Below, piece after piece: positions 45,126-53,614 of a stretch of DNA of 64,000 nucleotides (its first letter is position 1; each line of letters starts with the position of its first letter). The notes beneath the pieces were generated by a model. That model was not told the DNA's origin. It did not search any database and was given only the letters and a program-made list of their open reading frames with translations. The DNA lies in the NCBI RefSeq assembly GCF_900111945.1, contig NZ_FOYO01000001.1, positions 1,247,751-1,311,750 of the forward strand. Direction: 5' to 3'. Source of the DNA: Litoreibacter janthinus (GTDB taxonomy: Bacteria > Pseudomonadota > Alphaproteobacteria > Rhodobacterales > Rhodobacteraceae). The translations under genes were made by a program, and so were the position numbers.

Positions 45126-46169
45126 ATGACCCTTGATCTTGCTATCGTAGGTGGCGGCCTGTCCGGCTTGGAATTGGCCCGCCTCGCCCAGTCGCGTGGG
45201 CTCAGCTATCATCTATTCGAGGCGCGGGGCCGTTTCGGTGGCCGTGTTGACGGCTTTGAAGGAGTGGATCTTGGCCCATCTTGGTTCTGGCCCGGACATC
45301 ATCGGATGGCGGCTTTGACGCGCAAACTGGGTGTCGAGGTGTTCGAGCAGTGGAGCAGCGGAGATGCCCTGTTTGAAGACCATTCCGCAATTCAGCGCGG
45401 ACAGGGCTTTGCGTCCATGGCGGGAACGTATCGCATCGCTGGGGGTATGTCGGTTTTGATCAACGCGCTGGTAGCTCGGCTTGAGGCGTCCTCATTGAGC
45501 TTGGACACGCCGGTGCAAACGATCACGCGAAGTGACAATGTGATCCTAACAACGCGCGATGGCGTCGACTACGAGGCGCGGCATGTCGTGCTAGCAATGC
45601 CACCGCGTCTAGCTGCGGGGCTAGTGTTCTCACCAGCGCTTCCTGTCGCGGTGCGGCAACCGTTGGGCGACATCCCCGGCTGGATGGCGGGACAGGCGAA
45701 ACTTGTGGCGATCTACCCGACGCCGTTTTGGCGCTCGGATGGGTTGTCCGGCGACGCGGTAAGCCGCGCAGGCCCGATGGTGGAAATCCACGATGCCTCT
45801 GACCCAGTGAGCGGCAAAGGCGCACTCTTCGGGTTTCTAGGTGTCTCCGCACCGCAACGCGAAGGGCAGTCAGATGTTTTGCGTGCCGCTGGCTTGGCCC
45901 AGCTTGAACGCCTGTTTGGCCCCAAAGCCGCGACGCCAGAAACGCTGATCCTTAAAGACTGGGCACAAGAACCATTCACCGCAACGCGGCCCGATTGGGA
46001 TTTCAACGGGCCACATCCTCGCTACGGATGCCCGCCCGCCTTGAATGGGCTTTGGGATGGAGCGTTTTTTTTTGGCTCATCCGAAGTCGCCGCCACGCAG
46101 GGCGGCTTTTTGGAAGGCGCTTTGGAGCGCGCAGAAGACATCTTCAGCCAGGCCTTTCCGACGGTCTGA
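45126..46169 (+). CDS. FAD-dependent amine-oxidase-like oxidoreductase
   Basis: A short (347-residue) flavoprotein with the Rossmann motif AIVGGGLSGLELARLA (residues 5-20) and the GRFGGRV follow-up of flavin monoamine oxidases. The C-terminal FAD segment ends FFGSSEVAATQGGFLEGALERAE. It is shorter than typical amine oxidases and lacks part of the substrate domain. It lies 12 bases after the HAD gene, probably in the same transcript. The substrate is unknown. Confidence 0.78.
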   Translation: MTLDLAIVGGGLSGLELARLAQSRGLSYHLFEARGRFGGRVDGFEGVDLGPSWFWPGHHRMAALTRKLGVEVFEQWSSGDALFEDHSAIQRGQGFASMAGTYRIAGGMSVLINALVARLEASSLSLDTPVQTITRSDNVILTTRDGVDYEARHVVLAMPPRLAAGLVFSPALPVAVRQPLGDIPGWMAGQAKLVAIYPTPFWRSDGLSGDAVSRAGPMVEIHDASDPVSGKGALFGFLGVSAPQREGQSDVLRAAGLAQLERLFGPKAATPETLILKDWAQEPFTATRPDWDFNGPHPRYGCPPALNGLWDGAFFFGSSEVAATQGGFLEGALERAEDIFSQAFPTV

Positions 46170-46186
46170 ACGAATGGGCGAAATCG

Positions 46187-46657
46187 TCAGCGGTACTTTG
46201 CGGAAGTGATAAACTCGCCGAAGGTTTCGCACCACACGACGACCGTCGTATACGCGGAAGGATCGACGCCCTGCGGAATATCCAGCAGAAAGCCACCAAA
46301 GGTTTTCACATCGCCGATGAGGGCAGCGTCAACTTTGATCGGATTAAACTCATCCTCATGTTCGACGAATTCTGTTGTCAGATACAGCTTGTAGTCGGGA
46401 CCGGGGGCCAGCTTGCCTTCGTGGATGATCTGGTTGTCGGTGACTGATACGATCCCCTCGCCCCAGTGCAAAAAATCACTCCCGCGCAGGTCGCGAACAA
46501 ATGCCGCAGAATACAACGCAGTTTCTGCCCGCGCCTCAAGCATCGCCGCATCGGGGGAGGGCGGGGCCGTCAGGATTGGCAGGGCGTAGATGCCCAAGGC
46601 AAAGCCGATCCCCCCCGCGATCCCGTGGGTGATCAATCTGACGAGCCAGCGTTTCAT
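46187..46657 (-). CDS. DM13-domain membrane-anchored protein
   Basis: A 156-residue protein with one N-terminal membrane helix (about 8-31) and a DM13 domain (YSAAFVRDLRGSDFLHWGEGIVSV, then GPDYKLYLTTEFVEHE; a conserved Cys in VVVWCETFGEFITSAKY). The ATG at 46657 is set by GGAGGATG nine bases upstream. DM13 domains are predicted redox or electron-transfer modules. It lies downstream of the amino acid binding protein gene but beyond a terminator, so it likely has its own promoter or depends on read-through. Confidence 0.82.
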   Translation of the reverse strand: MKRWLVRLITHGIAGGIGFALGIYALPILTAPPSPDAAMLEARAETALYSAAFVRDLRGSDFLHWGEGIVSVTDNQIIHEGKLAPGPDYKLYLTTEFVEHEDEFNPIKVDAALIGDVKTFGGFLLDIPQGVDPSAYTTVVVWCETFGEFITSAKYR

Positions 46658-46680
46658 GATGACATCCTCCCTGGTGATAC

Positions 46681-46714
46681 AAAAAGCCCGCCCTGAGTCT
46701 GGCACAAGGCGGGC
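46681..46714 (-). terminator. Rho-independent terminator after the amino acid binding protein gene
   Basis: On the minus strand GCCCGCC (46714-46708) pairs with GGCGGGC (46692-46686) and is followed by TTTTTG. Confidence 0.82.
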
Positions 46715-46740
46715 AAATCACAAAGCATGAACAGTGAGGC

Positions 46741-47511
46741 TTAAAGGCCCCATTTCTCCGCCGTAACGTCAAAGAAACCGCCAGCTTTTTTCACTTTGAT
46801 CCAGTTGTTGACGTAATTGATCCAGACTTGATCCGACTGCGGCAGAAGCATCGCGATCGGTGATGGCGCGCGTGGCTCCGCGCCGTTCACGCGCATGATC
46901 GGGAATTTGTCATCCAGCGTGGAGCCTTCGATGTTGGACGTGATGAACACATCCGCGCGGCCCGCGATAACTTCTTGGTAGCCTCGGGCAGGCGCTTCCA
47001 CGACCTTGATCGTTGCGTTCGGGAACCACTCCTTGGCCAAGCTCTCGAACGTGGTGCCAAGGGTTGTGGCAACGGTGACTTCAGGCTTGTTAATACTGTC
47101 ATAGCCGTCAAACTTGTCGGCGTTTTCCTTCAGGGTGAATGGGAAGATTTCAACCGCGATGTAGCTGTCGGAAAAGCCCGCAACCTTCATCCGAGCAGGC
47201 GAAATTGAGGCGGAGCCGGTCATGTGATAGCTGCCAGCGGTCACGCCATTCACCAATGTTTTCCAGTCCGTCGGAACGAACTCGACCTCGACGCCAAGAT
47301 CTTTGGCCAGCTCGGTCATAATGTCGATGTCATAGCCTTTGTAGCTGTTGGTGGCGGGGTCGCGGACCGACATCGGATTCCAGTCGCCAGTTGTGCCGAC
47401 TTTCATGACACCGCCATCGAGGATTTCATTCAGGGCCGATTGGGCCACGGCGGCAGTGGTCATCACGGCGCCAAAGGCCAGCGCCGCTAGGGCGTTTGCA
47501 AATTGTTTCAT
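46741..47511 (-). CDS. Amino acid ABC transporter substrate-binding protein
   Basis: A 256-residue periplasmic binding protein. The start at 47511 gives a clean signal peptide (MKQFANALAALAFGAVMTTAAVAQS); a longer frame lacks sense. The body has the PBPb/family 3 pattern VGTTGDWNPMSVRDPATNSYKGYDIDIM (in part). It is divergent from, and presumably works with, the ATPase and permease genes at 47648-49148. The ligand is probably a polar amino acid or related cyclohexadienyl-type acid, not resolvable here. Confidence 0.88.
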   Translation of the reverse strand: MKQFANALAALAFGAVMTTAAVAQSALNEILDGGVMKVGTTGDWNPMSVRDPATNSYKGYDIDIMTELAKDLGVEVEFVPTDWKTLVNGVTAGSYHMTGSASISPARMKVAGFSDSYIAVEIFPFTLKENADKFDGYDSINKPEVTVATTLGTTFESLAKEWFPNATIKVVEAPARGYQEVIAGRADVFITSNIEGSTLDDKFPIMRVNGAEPRAPSPIAMLLPQSDQVWINYVNNWIKVKKAGGFFDVTAEKWGL

Positions 47512-47538
47512 ATCAGGGATGTTCTCCGGTGTTGGACA

Positions 47539-47568
47539 GTGACCTTGTCTTTGAGCGTGCAAGGTCAC
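47539..47568. promoter_or_regulatory. Inverted repeat in the divergent ABC transporter region
   Basis: GTGACCTTG (47539-47547) and CAAGGTCAC (47560-47568) form a perfect 9-base inverted repeat with a 12-base spacer, between the binding-protein and ATPase genes. It could be an operator or a 5'-UTR stem of the leftward gene. Confidence 0.5.
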
Positions 47569-47647
47569 GGGTGATCGTGACTTGAAGTTTCGGTCACTTG
47601 CCACATAACCTCAAGGTGATACATGGCAAGGCCGGAAGGGCGCGAGT

Positions 47648-48388
47648 GTGACACAAAACGCGATCGAAATGATCGATGTGGACAAGTGGTTTGGCGACTT
47701 TCAGGTTCTCAAAGGTATTAATCTTAACGTGAAGCCGGGTGACCGGGTCGTGATTTGCGGGCCGTCTGGGTCTGGAAAATCCACGGTCGTGCGCTGCATC
47801 AACCGGCTTGAAGCGCATCAAAAAGGCGTGATCAAGATCGGCGGTGTCGTCCAAGATGGCAGCGCCGCAGCGTTGGAGGCCATTCGGTCCGAGGTGGGAA
47901 TGGTGTTCCAGCAGTTCAACCTTTTCCCCCATCTGAGCGTCATGGAAAACCTTGTGCTGGGTCCAATGAAGGCGCGCGGCCTGTCACGGGCAGATGCGGA
48001 AGCACGGGCGATGAAATATCTCGAACGTGTCCGTATCCCCGAGCAGGCGCATAAGCGACCAAGCCAGCTTTCCGGCGGCCAGCAACAACGCGTGGCGATT
48101 GCGCGCAGCCTGTGTATGGAGCCGAAGGTGATGTTGTTTGACGAGCCCACTTCGGCGCTTGATCCGGAAATGATCTCCGAAGTTCTGGATGTGATCGTGG
48201 AGCTCGCAGAGGAGGGGATGACCATGGTCGTCGTCACCCACGAGATGGGCTTCGCGCGCAAAGTCGCAGACCAGATGGTCTTTATGGACCAAGGCGAGAT
48301 CGTAGAGACCGGCACGCCTGAAGATTTCTTCAAGGCTCCGAAATCCAAGCGCACACAAGCGTTCCTAAAACAGATACTGCATCACTGA
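47648..48388 (+). CDS. Amino acid ABC transporter ATP-binding protein
   Basis: A 246-residue HisP/GlnQ-type ATPase with Walker [11 protein letters not shown]-loop [11 protein letters not shown], signature LSGGQQQR, Walker [15 protein letters not shown] and switch His ([10 protein letters not shown]). The start is a GTG at 47648 preceded by GGAAGGG. It powers uptake with the permease gene that begins one base after its stop. Confidence 0.95.
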   Translation: MTQNAIEMIDVDKWFGDFQVLKGINLNVKPGDRVVICGPSGSGKSTVVRCINRLEAHQKGVIKIGGVVQDGSAAALEAIRSEVGMVFQQFNLFPHLSVMENLVLGPMKARGLSRADAEARAMKYLERVRIPEQAHKRPSQLSGGQQQRVAIARSLCMEPKVMLFDEPTSALDPEMISEVLDVIVELAEEGMTMVVVTHEMGFARKVADQMVFMDQGEIVETGTPEDFFKAPKSKRTQAFLKQILHH

Positions 48389-48389
48389 T

Positions 48390-49148
48390 ATGCGGGTCAT
48401 GTTTTCCCTCGCAGCGCTCTTGGTGCTGACCGGCTGCGGCTCCTCCGACATTTGGGGGTGGTATGTCGTCAACCCGATGACCCCTTCAGGCTGGACCAAC
48501 ATCAAGTTTCTGGTGAACGGCATGGGGGCGACGATACTGCTCTCGGTTATCGCAGCATCGATCTCGATTGTGCTGGGCTTGCTCGTGGCGTTACCCGGCC
48601 TTTCCGAACGGCGCGGTATCCGCGCAATCAACCGGATTTATGTGGAACTCATACGCGCAATCCCGTTACTGCCAATGCTGTTCTGGGTCTTTTACGGCTT
48701 GCCGATCGTGTTCAAATCCATGGGCCTCAGCATCCAGATTGATCCGTTCTGGGGGGCGATCATTACCTTAGCCATTTCCGACAGTGCTTTCACTGCAGAG
48801 ATTTACCGCGCAGGCATACAAAGTATCGCCAAGGGGCAGGCCGAAGCCGCTAAAACCATCGGCCTCAACTATGTACAAACTATGCGCTATGTGATCCTGC
48901 CTCAGGCGATCCGGCGCATTTTGCCGCCTCTGGCGAACCAGTTCATCTACATCGTGAAAATGTCTGCGTTTGCCAGTGTGATCGGAATGCAAGAACTAAC
49001 CCGCCGCGCCAATGAACTGGTTGTGACAGAATACAGACCACTGGAAATTTACTCACTCTTGATCGTCGAATACCTTGTCCTGGTGCTTGTCATCAGCGCT
49101 GGTGTCCGGTGGTTGGAGCGTAGAATGGGATCGGACGAGAGAGGATGA
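48390..49148 (+). CDS. Amino acid ABC transporter permease (HisMQ family) with lipobox-like N-terminus
   Basis: A 252-residue permease with about five membrane helices and the EAA motif region AEAAKTIGLNYVQTMRYVILPQA facing the ATPase. Odd feature: the first 16 residues, MRVMFSLAALLVLTGC, look like a lipoprotein signal with a perfect LTGC lipobox, followed by GSSDIWGWYVVNPMTPSG. Only one permease gene is present, so it probably forms a homodimer. It overlaps the CMD-family gene by four bases. Confidence 0.9.
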   Translation: MRVMFSLAALLVLTGCGSSDIWGWYVVNPMTPSGWTNIKFLVNGMGATILLSVIAASISIVLGLLVALPGLSERRGIRAINRIYVELIRAIPLLPMLFWVFYGLPIVFKSMGLSIQIDPFWGAIITLAISDSAFTAEIYRAGIQSIAKGQAEAAKTIGLNYVQTMRYVILPQAIRRILPPLANQFIYIVKMSAFASVIGMQELTRRANELVVTEYRPLEIYSLLIVEYLVLVLVISAGVRWLERRMGSDERG

Positions 49149-49486
49149 GTGAGATGGACTGGACGAAGTTTATGGACGAAACGAACGAGAATATCGCGGT
49201 TTTGGCCAAAGAGATTCCGGAAACCGCAAAGGCCTTCAATACCATGGGGACCTTCGCCAAGAAGACCGGCGCGCTGGATGAAAAGACCAAAGAGATTATG
49301 GCGCTTGGCATCGCTATTGCCACGCGGTGTGACAGCTGCATCGGCTTTCATGTCAAATCGTTGATCCGTTTGGGCATCTCGCGCGAGGAACTGGTCGAGG
49401 CGTTGGCCATGGCCACATATATGGGCGGCGGGCCGTCTTACGCCTACTCCGCCAAGGCGCTGAAGGCGTTCGAGGAGTTTTCCTGA
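49145..49486 (+). CDS. Carboxymuconolactone decarboxylase / AhpD-like protein
   Basis: A 113-residue protein with the AhpD-type redox motif CDSCIGFH (CxxCxxxH) and the preceding glutamate (KEIMALGIAIATR). Such proteins have peroxidase-linked or other redox functions, often unknown. It is translationally coupled to an amino acid permease. A second possible start at 49154 would remove three residues. Confidence 0.85.
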   Translation: MSEMDWTKFMDETNENIAVLAKEIPETAKAFNTMGTFAKKTGALDEKTKEIMALGIAIATRCDSCIGFHVKSLIRLGISREELVEALAMATYMGGGPSYAYSAKALKAFEEFS

Positions 49487-49500
49487 CGTAGAACGGAAAA

Positions 49501-49528
49501 GGCCGCAGCGGATAGTTCCGCTACGGCC
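49501..49528 (-). terminator. Terminator of the sulfopyruvate decarboxylase operon
   Basis: GGCCG-x-AGCGG and CCGCT-x-CGGCC pair around a short loop. On the minus strand the stem is followed by TTTTCC, so it mainly serves comE; it may also stop the rightward CMD transcript. Confidence 0.78.
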
Positions 49529-49551
49529 CTGAACATGTCGAAGAACTTTGA

Positions 49552-50115
49552 TCAGGCGTTCTGGGCGGCAACCGTTTTCATAAAGCGGTCGCGGATCACA
49601 ACTGGATCCATCGTGATCACCGGAACTTTGATGTTGCCGCTTTCGCATTTGGAGACGATCACAGTCATTTTGTCGCCCGCCAGCGCATCCTTGACGACCT
49701 GCACGGTGTCCTCGGCCTTGCACTCGATTACATTCTCGCAGCCGCAAGCTTGCGCCACGGCCGTCAAAGAGGTCTTCTTGCCAGCATATGTCGGCTGGTC
49801 GCCGGTAGAACCGTATGAGCCGTTGTCGATGATCAGCAGCACATAGTTATCTGCCACGTTGTTGGCGATAGTGGGCAATGTGCCCAAGTTGGTCAGCACC
49901 GAGCCGTCGCCGTCGATAACCAGAACTTTGGATTTCTGCGCCAAGGCCAGCCCGAGGCCGATGGAGGACGCCAAGCCCATAGTCCCTAGCATGTAAAAGT
50001 TGGATGGTTGGTCGTCGATCATGTGCATCTCTTGGCTCGGAAGCCCGATGTTGCAGATGGTCAGCGTGTCTTTGATGGTCGAGGCCAGCTCTTTGATGAT
50101 GTCGGAACGGATCAT
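49552..50115 (-). CDS. comE: Sulfopyruvate decarboxylase, beta subunit
   Basis: A 187-residue thiamine-diphosphate-binding half enzyme. The start at 50115 opens MIRSDIIKELA. The ThDP/Mg motif is GDGSVLTNLGTLPTIANN (GDG-x...-N), and IDNGSYGSTGDQPTYA is typical of the sulfopyruvate/phosphonopyruvate decarboxylase group. With the alpha subunit it converts 3-sulfopyruvate to sulfoacetaldehyde and CO2. One base separates it from comD. No sulfolactate dehydrogenase or sulfoacetaldehyde acetyltransferase is in the window. Confidence 0.85.
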   Translation of the reverse strand: MIRSDIIKELASTIKDTLTICNIGLPSQEMHMIDDQPSNFYMLGTMGLASSIGLGLALAQKSKVLVIDGDGSVLTNLGTLPTIANNVADNYVLLIIDNGSYGSTGDQPTYAGKKTSLTAVAQACGCENVIECKAEDTVQVVKDALAGDKMTVIVSKCESGNIKVPVITMDPVVIRDRFMKTVAAQNA

Positions 50116-50116
50116 A

Positions 50117-50614
50117 TTAGTAGCCTCCCCAGAAGGACGCATCCGTCAGGATCGCGACCGGTTTGTTGCACATGAAGGTGTATTTCAGGATTTTGTCGAA
50201 CTCTTCCACATCGGACTGGCGGTGGAAGTGGTAGGTTGGAATGTTGAGCTGTGCCAAAAGGGCCTTTGTGTGAACGGCCATCTCTGCCTGACACGCTACA
50301 GGCTCTCCCAACTCGCCGCGATAGGAAATCAGCATCGGCAATGGCATACGGTAATACTGGGTCAGAGTCACCAGCGTGTTGATTGTCACCCCGATGGCGG
50401 TGTTTTGCATGATGATTGCCGAGCGCTTGCCACCCATAAAGGCACCCGCACACAGGCCCATGCCCTCGTCCTCTTTATTGGACGGGATGTGATAGATGTC
50501 GGGGTGCTTTTCCGCTGCGTCGATGACGCCGCCCAACTGCTTGCAGGGCACAGTGGTGATAAACTCGACTTTGTTATTCACAAAGCCGTCGATGATGACG
50601 TTGTCGACTGACAT
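50117..50614 (-). CDS. comD: Sulfopyruvate decarboxylase, alpha subunit
   Basis: A 165-residue pyrimidine-binding half of the ThDP enzyme. It has the family text VEFITTVPCKQLGGVIDAAEK, the ThDP-activating Glu in PSNKEDEGMGLCAGAFMGGKR, and RGELGEPV. The start at 50614 (MSVDNVIIDG) is preferred over an upstream in-frame ATG. Split alpha/beta genes are the normal bacterial form in organosulfonate pathways. The LysR gene 70 bases upstream on the same strand probably regulates it. Confidence 0.86.
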   Translation of the reverse strand: MSVDNVIIDGFVNNKVEFITTVPCKQLGGVIDAAEKHPDIYHIPSNKEDEGMGLCAGAFMGGKRSAIIMQNTAIGVTINTLVTLTQYYRMPLPMLISYRGELGEPVACQAEMAVHTKALLAQLNIPTYHFHRQSDVEEFDKILKYTFMCNKPVAILTDASFWGGY

Positions 50615-50686
50615 GTGTCGGCTCCCATTTATCCTGTCTGACACGGATTTGACCTAAAGACCCACTGTCGTCAAATCATAACGACT

Positions 50687-51577
50687 TTAGTTTTTCTGAA
50701 GCGTTTCTTTATATGAGCGGACGGCCTCAAGAATTTCCTGCACTAGCCGTTCAATTAGCGGCGCCTTGGGGCAATCCGCGCGTGTGAGCAGGCTCAAGTC
50801 ACGGCCTTCGGCGTCCAGAGGCATACGCCGCAGCCCTGCAAAAACAGGGTCGGGCACACAGATATGCGGGACCACTGAAATCCCTAGCCCGTGGGCGACG
50901 ACGCTCGCGACGGTCTCAAGTGATTCCAACTCCATGCTGCTTTGGACGTTGATCCGATTGCGAACCAGCCAATCTTCGGCAATTTGCCCTGCCGCCGAGC
51001 GCCGTGCATGGCGGATATACGGCAAGCTGCACAACAGGTCTTCGGGAGTCCCGTCCGGGGCGTCCGGTGCTGCGATCAGCACCAGAGGCTCATGGGCTAT
51101 ATGATATGTGCGCAAACTGGGCGACGGGATGGTAAGGGCAGAGGTGATCACCGCATCCACCGCGCCGCGCTCGACCATCTCGACAAGATCGGTCGACAAT
51201 CCCGGAACGACGCGCACTTGAAGTTGCGGCGTGCTCAGCATCAACCGCTTTAGCGCCATAGGCACCAGCCCGTGCAAACTGGACGGAACAGCGCCAAGTG
51301 TCAGGGTTCCAGAGAGTGAACTCTCGCCACCAGCGTCTGAAAGTAGCCCGTCATAGGAAGCAACCACTTCTCGTGCTTTCGGGATCAGGGACAGGGCAAG
51401 CGGCGTGAGGGTCGGGGGCTTGGCGTGTCGGTCAAACAGCGCCACCCCCAAAACATCCTCCAAACGGCGCATTTGCTGGCCGACTGCGGCTTGGGAGACA
51501 TGCACGCGACCGGACGCCGCGACAAAGCTGCCGCTATCTGCAACTGCGATTAAGGTGCGGAGAAGTGAAATTGACAT
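50687..51577 (-). CDS. LysR-family transcriptional regulator
   Basis: A 296-residue LysR protein: winged HTH at 1-60 (LRTLIAVADSGSFVAASGRVHVSQAAVGQQMRRLE, in part) and a periplasmic-binding-like effector domain from about 90. It is upstream of comDE on the same strand, an unusual but plausible arrangement for a local activator. The effector could be sulfopyruvate or a precursor, by context only. Confidence 0.9.
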   Translation of the reverse strand: MSISLLRTLIAVADSGSFVAASGRVHVSQAAVGQQMRRLEDVLGVALFDRHAKPPTLTPLALSLIPKAREVVASYDGLLSDAGGESSLSGTLTLGAVPSSLHGLVPMALKRLMLSTPQLQVRVVPGLSTDLVEMVERGAVDAVITSALTIPSPSLRTYHIAHEPLVLIAAPDAPDGTPEDLLCSLPYIRHARRSAAGQIAEDWLVRNRINVQSSMELESLETVASVVAHGLGISVVPHICVPDPVFAGLRRMPLDAEGRDLSLLTRADCPKAPLIERLVQEILEAVRSYKETLQKN

Positions 51578-51622
51578 GACCGAGCCTTAGCTCGCGCACG
51601 AATGTCCAGCAAGGGAGTTAGG

Positions 51623-51811
51623 TTAGTCGCGCAAGTCAGCAGGGCCGACGCGGTCTGCCAGCAAGATTAGCCAAGACAGCGTTTCGCGTTCGTCTTCACT
51701 CAAAGAATCGTCTTCGCTCAAAGCGGTCATCGATCCGCGCAAGGACGGCCAGCGGTCGTAAAAATCCAGCAGGTCAGTAATTGGTTCTGGCCCCTTTTTA
51801 AGCGGCATCAT
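51623..51811 (-). CDS. Small acidic protein of unknown function
   Basis: A 62-residue, acidic, soluble protein with no signal peptide. The text ITDLLDFYDRWPSLRGSM and the second half EDERETLSWLILLADRVGP suggest two short helices. A GGAG ribosome site lies seven bases before the start. I do not recognise a family. It is divergent from the regulator gene of the neighbouring three-gene unit, with about 140 bases between them. Confidence 0.6.
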   Translation of the reverse strand: MMPLKKGPEPITDLLDFYDRWPSLRGSMTALSEDDSLSEDERETLSWLILLADRVGPADLRD

Positions 51812-51952
51812 GCGTGGCTCCGGTGATCATCAATGTTCCTGAGTCAAACTATCAACCGATCTGACAAGCCACATGTGAAAAAAGTGTGAAGGTCTTGGTG
51901 AACTTAGCTTAACCTTGTTAGTCTTACCCTTAGGGAAGGCAGTGAGCTTATC

Positions 51953-53596
51953 GTGGCCATTAAAAAACTTAACATATCTTTGTTCGGTTCCTGCGTCGTG
52001 CGCGTGGACGGTCCAGAAGGCGTCGAAGTTAACGGCGCCAAGCATCGTGCGTTGTTTGCGCTGCTGGCAACGGCACCGCTCGGTCGTCGCACGAGATCTT
52101 ACCTTCAGCGCACCCTTTGGGGCTCTTCCTGCTATGATGGCGGACGCCAAAACCTCAGGCGCGCCTTGTCCGATCTGCGCAGTCTTCTGGGTGCCGATTT
52201 TGACCGGTTTATAAAATGTACGAACAGCGACGTCGAACTCGACCTGTCGCTGATAAACTTCCTCGGCGCGCCGGGGGCGGGTGCTTTTATGGAAGGTATC
52301 GGCATTCGCGACCGTGGGTTCGAAGAATGGGTCGCATCCATGCGCGCCGACGAGTCGCAGATCGCCGCCCTCTACCGCACCACCCCCCGCACAGAGCTGG
52401 GGCGTCCCTTGCCGCGTATCACGGCTTTGCCGTTCCAGCGGGTTATGGGCGGTGAAGATTTGAATGTTCTCGGAGACTGGCTGGCCGAAGAGGTGTGCCG
52501 TTCCCTGTCCCGCTCCAACCTACTGTCGGTTATCTCGCATCTATCTAGCCGGGCCCTTGCCGCACGCACGACAGATACGCTTGATGTGCGACGCGAACTG
52601 GATGTCGACTATTTCGTAACAGGCTCCATCCGCGATATGGGGGGGCGCATTATCGTCGACATGGATTTCGTGGACGCGCGCGATGGCAGCATCTTGTGGA
52701 CGCGCCAGATTGCGGGGCCCCAGTCGAATTTCTGGGAGCAGCTAACCACCGGTCTGGATGGCGTCGTGCGGGCCATCGGCCGCTCCATCGCGGACGAGGC
52801 GATTGCTTATGTCAACGACCGACCTTTGCCAGAGCTGGAGGACCACCATCTTGTCATTGGCGGAGTGTCCCTCATGCACCGCCCGACTTTCCGCGATTTC
52901 GCCAAGTCGCGCACACTGCTGGAGGAAGCCGTTTCGCGCGCGCCGATGGTTGCAGAAACCCATGCGTGGCTGGCCAAATGGTATGTGCTGAGCGTGTTCA
53001 ACGGATGGACGACCGACAAGCAGGGCGACACCCAGAAAGCGCTGGACGCGTCGTCTCGGGCCCTCGACATCAATCCGGACAGCTCTTTCTCACTCGTGAT
53101 TGACGGCTTTGCACACAACAACCTGATGCAGCGCATGGATGTCGCCAGCCAGCGCTATGACACCGCCATTGATATCAACCCGAATGAAAGCCTGTCATGG
53201 CTGTTGCGCGGGGCGTTGCTGGCGTTTCAGGACGAAGGCAAAGACGCCATCGCCGCCGCCGAGCAGGCGCGCGGCCTCTCACCGATCGACCCGTTCGGTT
53301 ACTATTATGACAGCCTGTCCAGCACCGCCTATCTTGCCGCGGAAAATTACGAGCGTGCGCTTGAGCTTGCTGACAAGTCGCTGGCGTTCAATGACAGGCA
53401 TCTTTCGACCCTTCGCGCAAAGATCATAGCGCTGCATTTCCTCGACCGCGGCGACGAAGCGCGCACGGCGGCAACAGACCTGATGCGCCGGCAACCTGGT
53501 TTCCGGCTTAACGATTACGCCAAGGCGCACCCTTCTTCTGGTCGCGCGCTTGGGCAACGTGCGGTGACGGCTTTGAAAGCCGCTGGCGTACCTTAA
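51953..53596 (+). CDS. Winged-helix / TolB-like / TPR transcriptional regulator
   Basis: A 547-residue protein from a GTG start. Residues 1-105 resemble the OmpR/SARP-type DNA-binding domain (AKHRALFALLATAP, then GGRQNLRRALSDLRSLLG as recognition helix). Residues about 150-290 resemble the TolB/FlgO-like domain of adenylate-cyclase-type regulators (FVTGSIRDMGGRIIVDMDFVDARDGSILWTRQ, in part). The rest is TPR-like repeats (ALDASSRALDINPDSS, YDTAIDINPNES, AIAAAEQARGLSPIDP). It is in tandem with the haloperoxidase-like and subtilase genes and is probably their regulator. No phosphoacceptor domain is present. Confidence 0.82.
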   Translation: MAIKKLNISLFGSCVVRVDGPEGVEVNGAKHRALFALLATAPLGRRTRSYLQRTLWGSSCYDGGRQNLRRALSDLRSLLGADFDRFIKCTNSDVELDLSLINFLGAPGAGAFMEGIGIRDRGFEEWVASMRADESQIAALYRTTPRTELGRPLPRITALPFQRVMGGEDLNVLGDWLAEEVCRSLSRSNLLSVISHLSSRALAARTTDTLDVRRELDVDYFVTGSIRDMGGRIIVDMDFVDARDGSILWTRQIAGPQSNFWEQLTTGLDGVVRAIGRSIADEAIAYVNDRPLPELEDHHLVIGGVSLMHRPTFRDFAKSRTLLEEAVSRAPMVAETHAWLAKWYVLSVFNGWTTDKQGDTQKALDASSRALDINPDSSFSLVIDGFAHNNLMQRMDVASQRYDTAIDINPNESLSWLLRGALLAFQDEGKDAIAAAEQARGLSPIDPFGYYYDSLSSTAYLAAENYERALELADKSLAFNDRHLSTLRAKIIALHFLDRGDEARTAATDLMRRQPGFRLNDYAKAHPSSGRALGQRAVTALKAAGVP

Positions 53597-53614
53597 ACAT
53601 AAGGCAGAACGACT

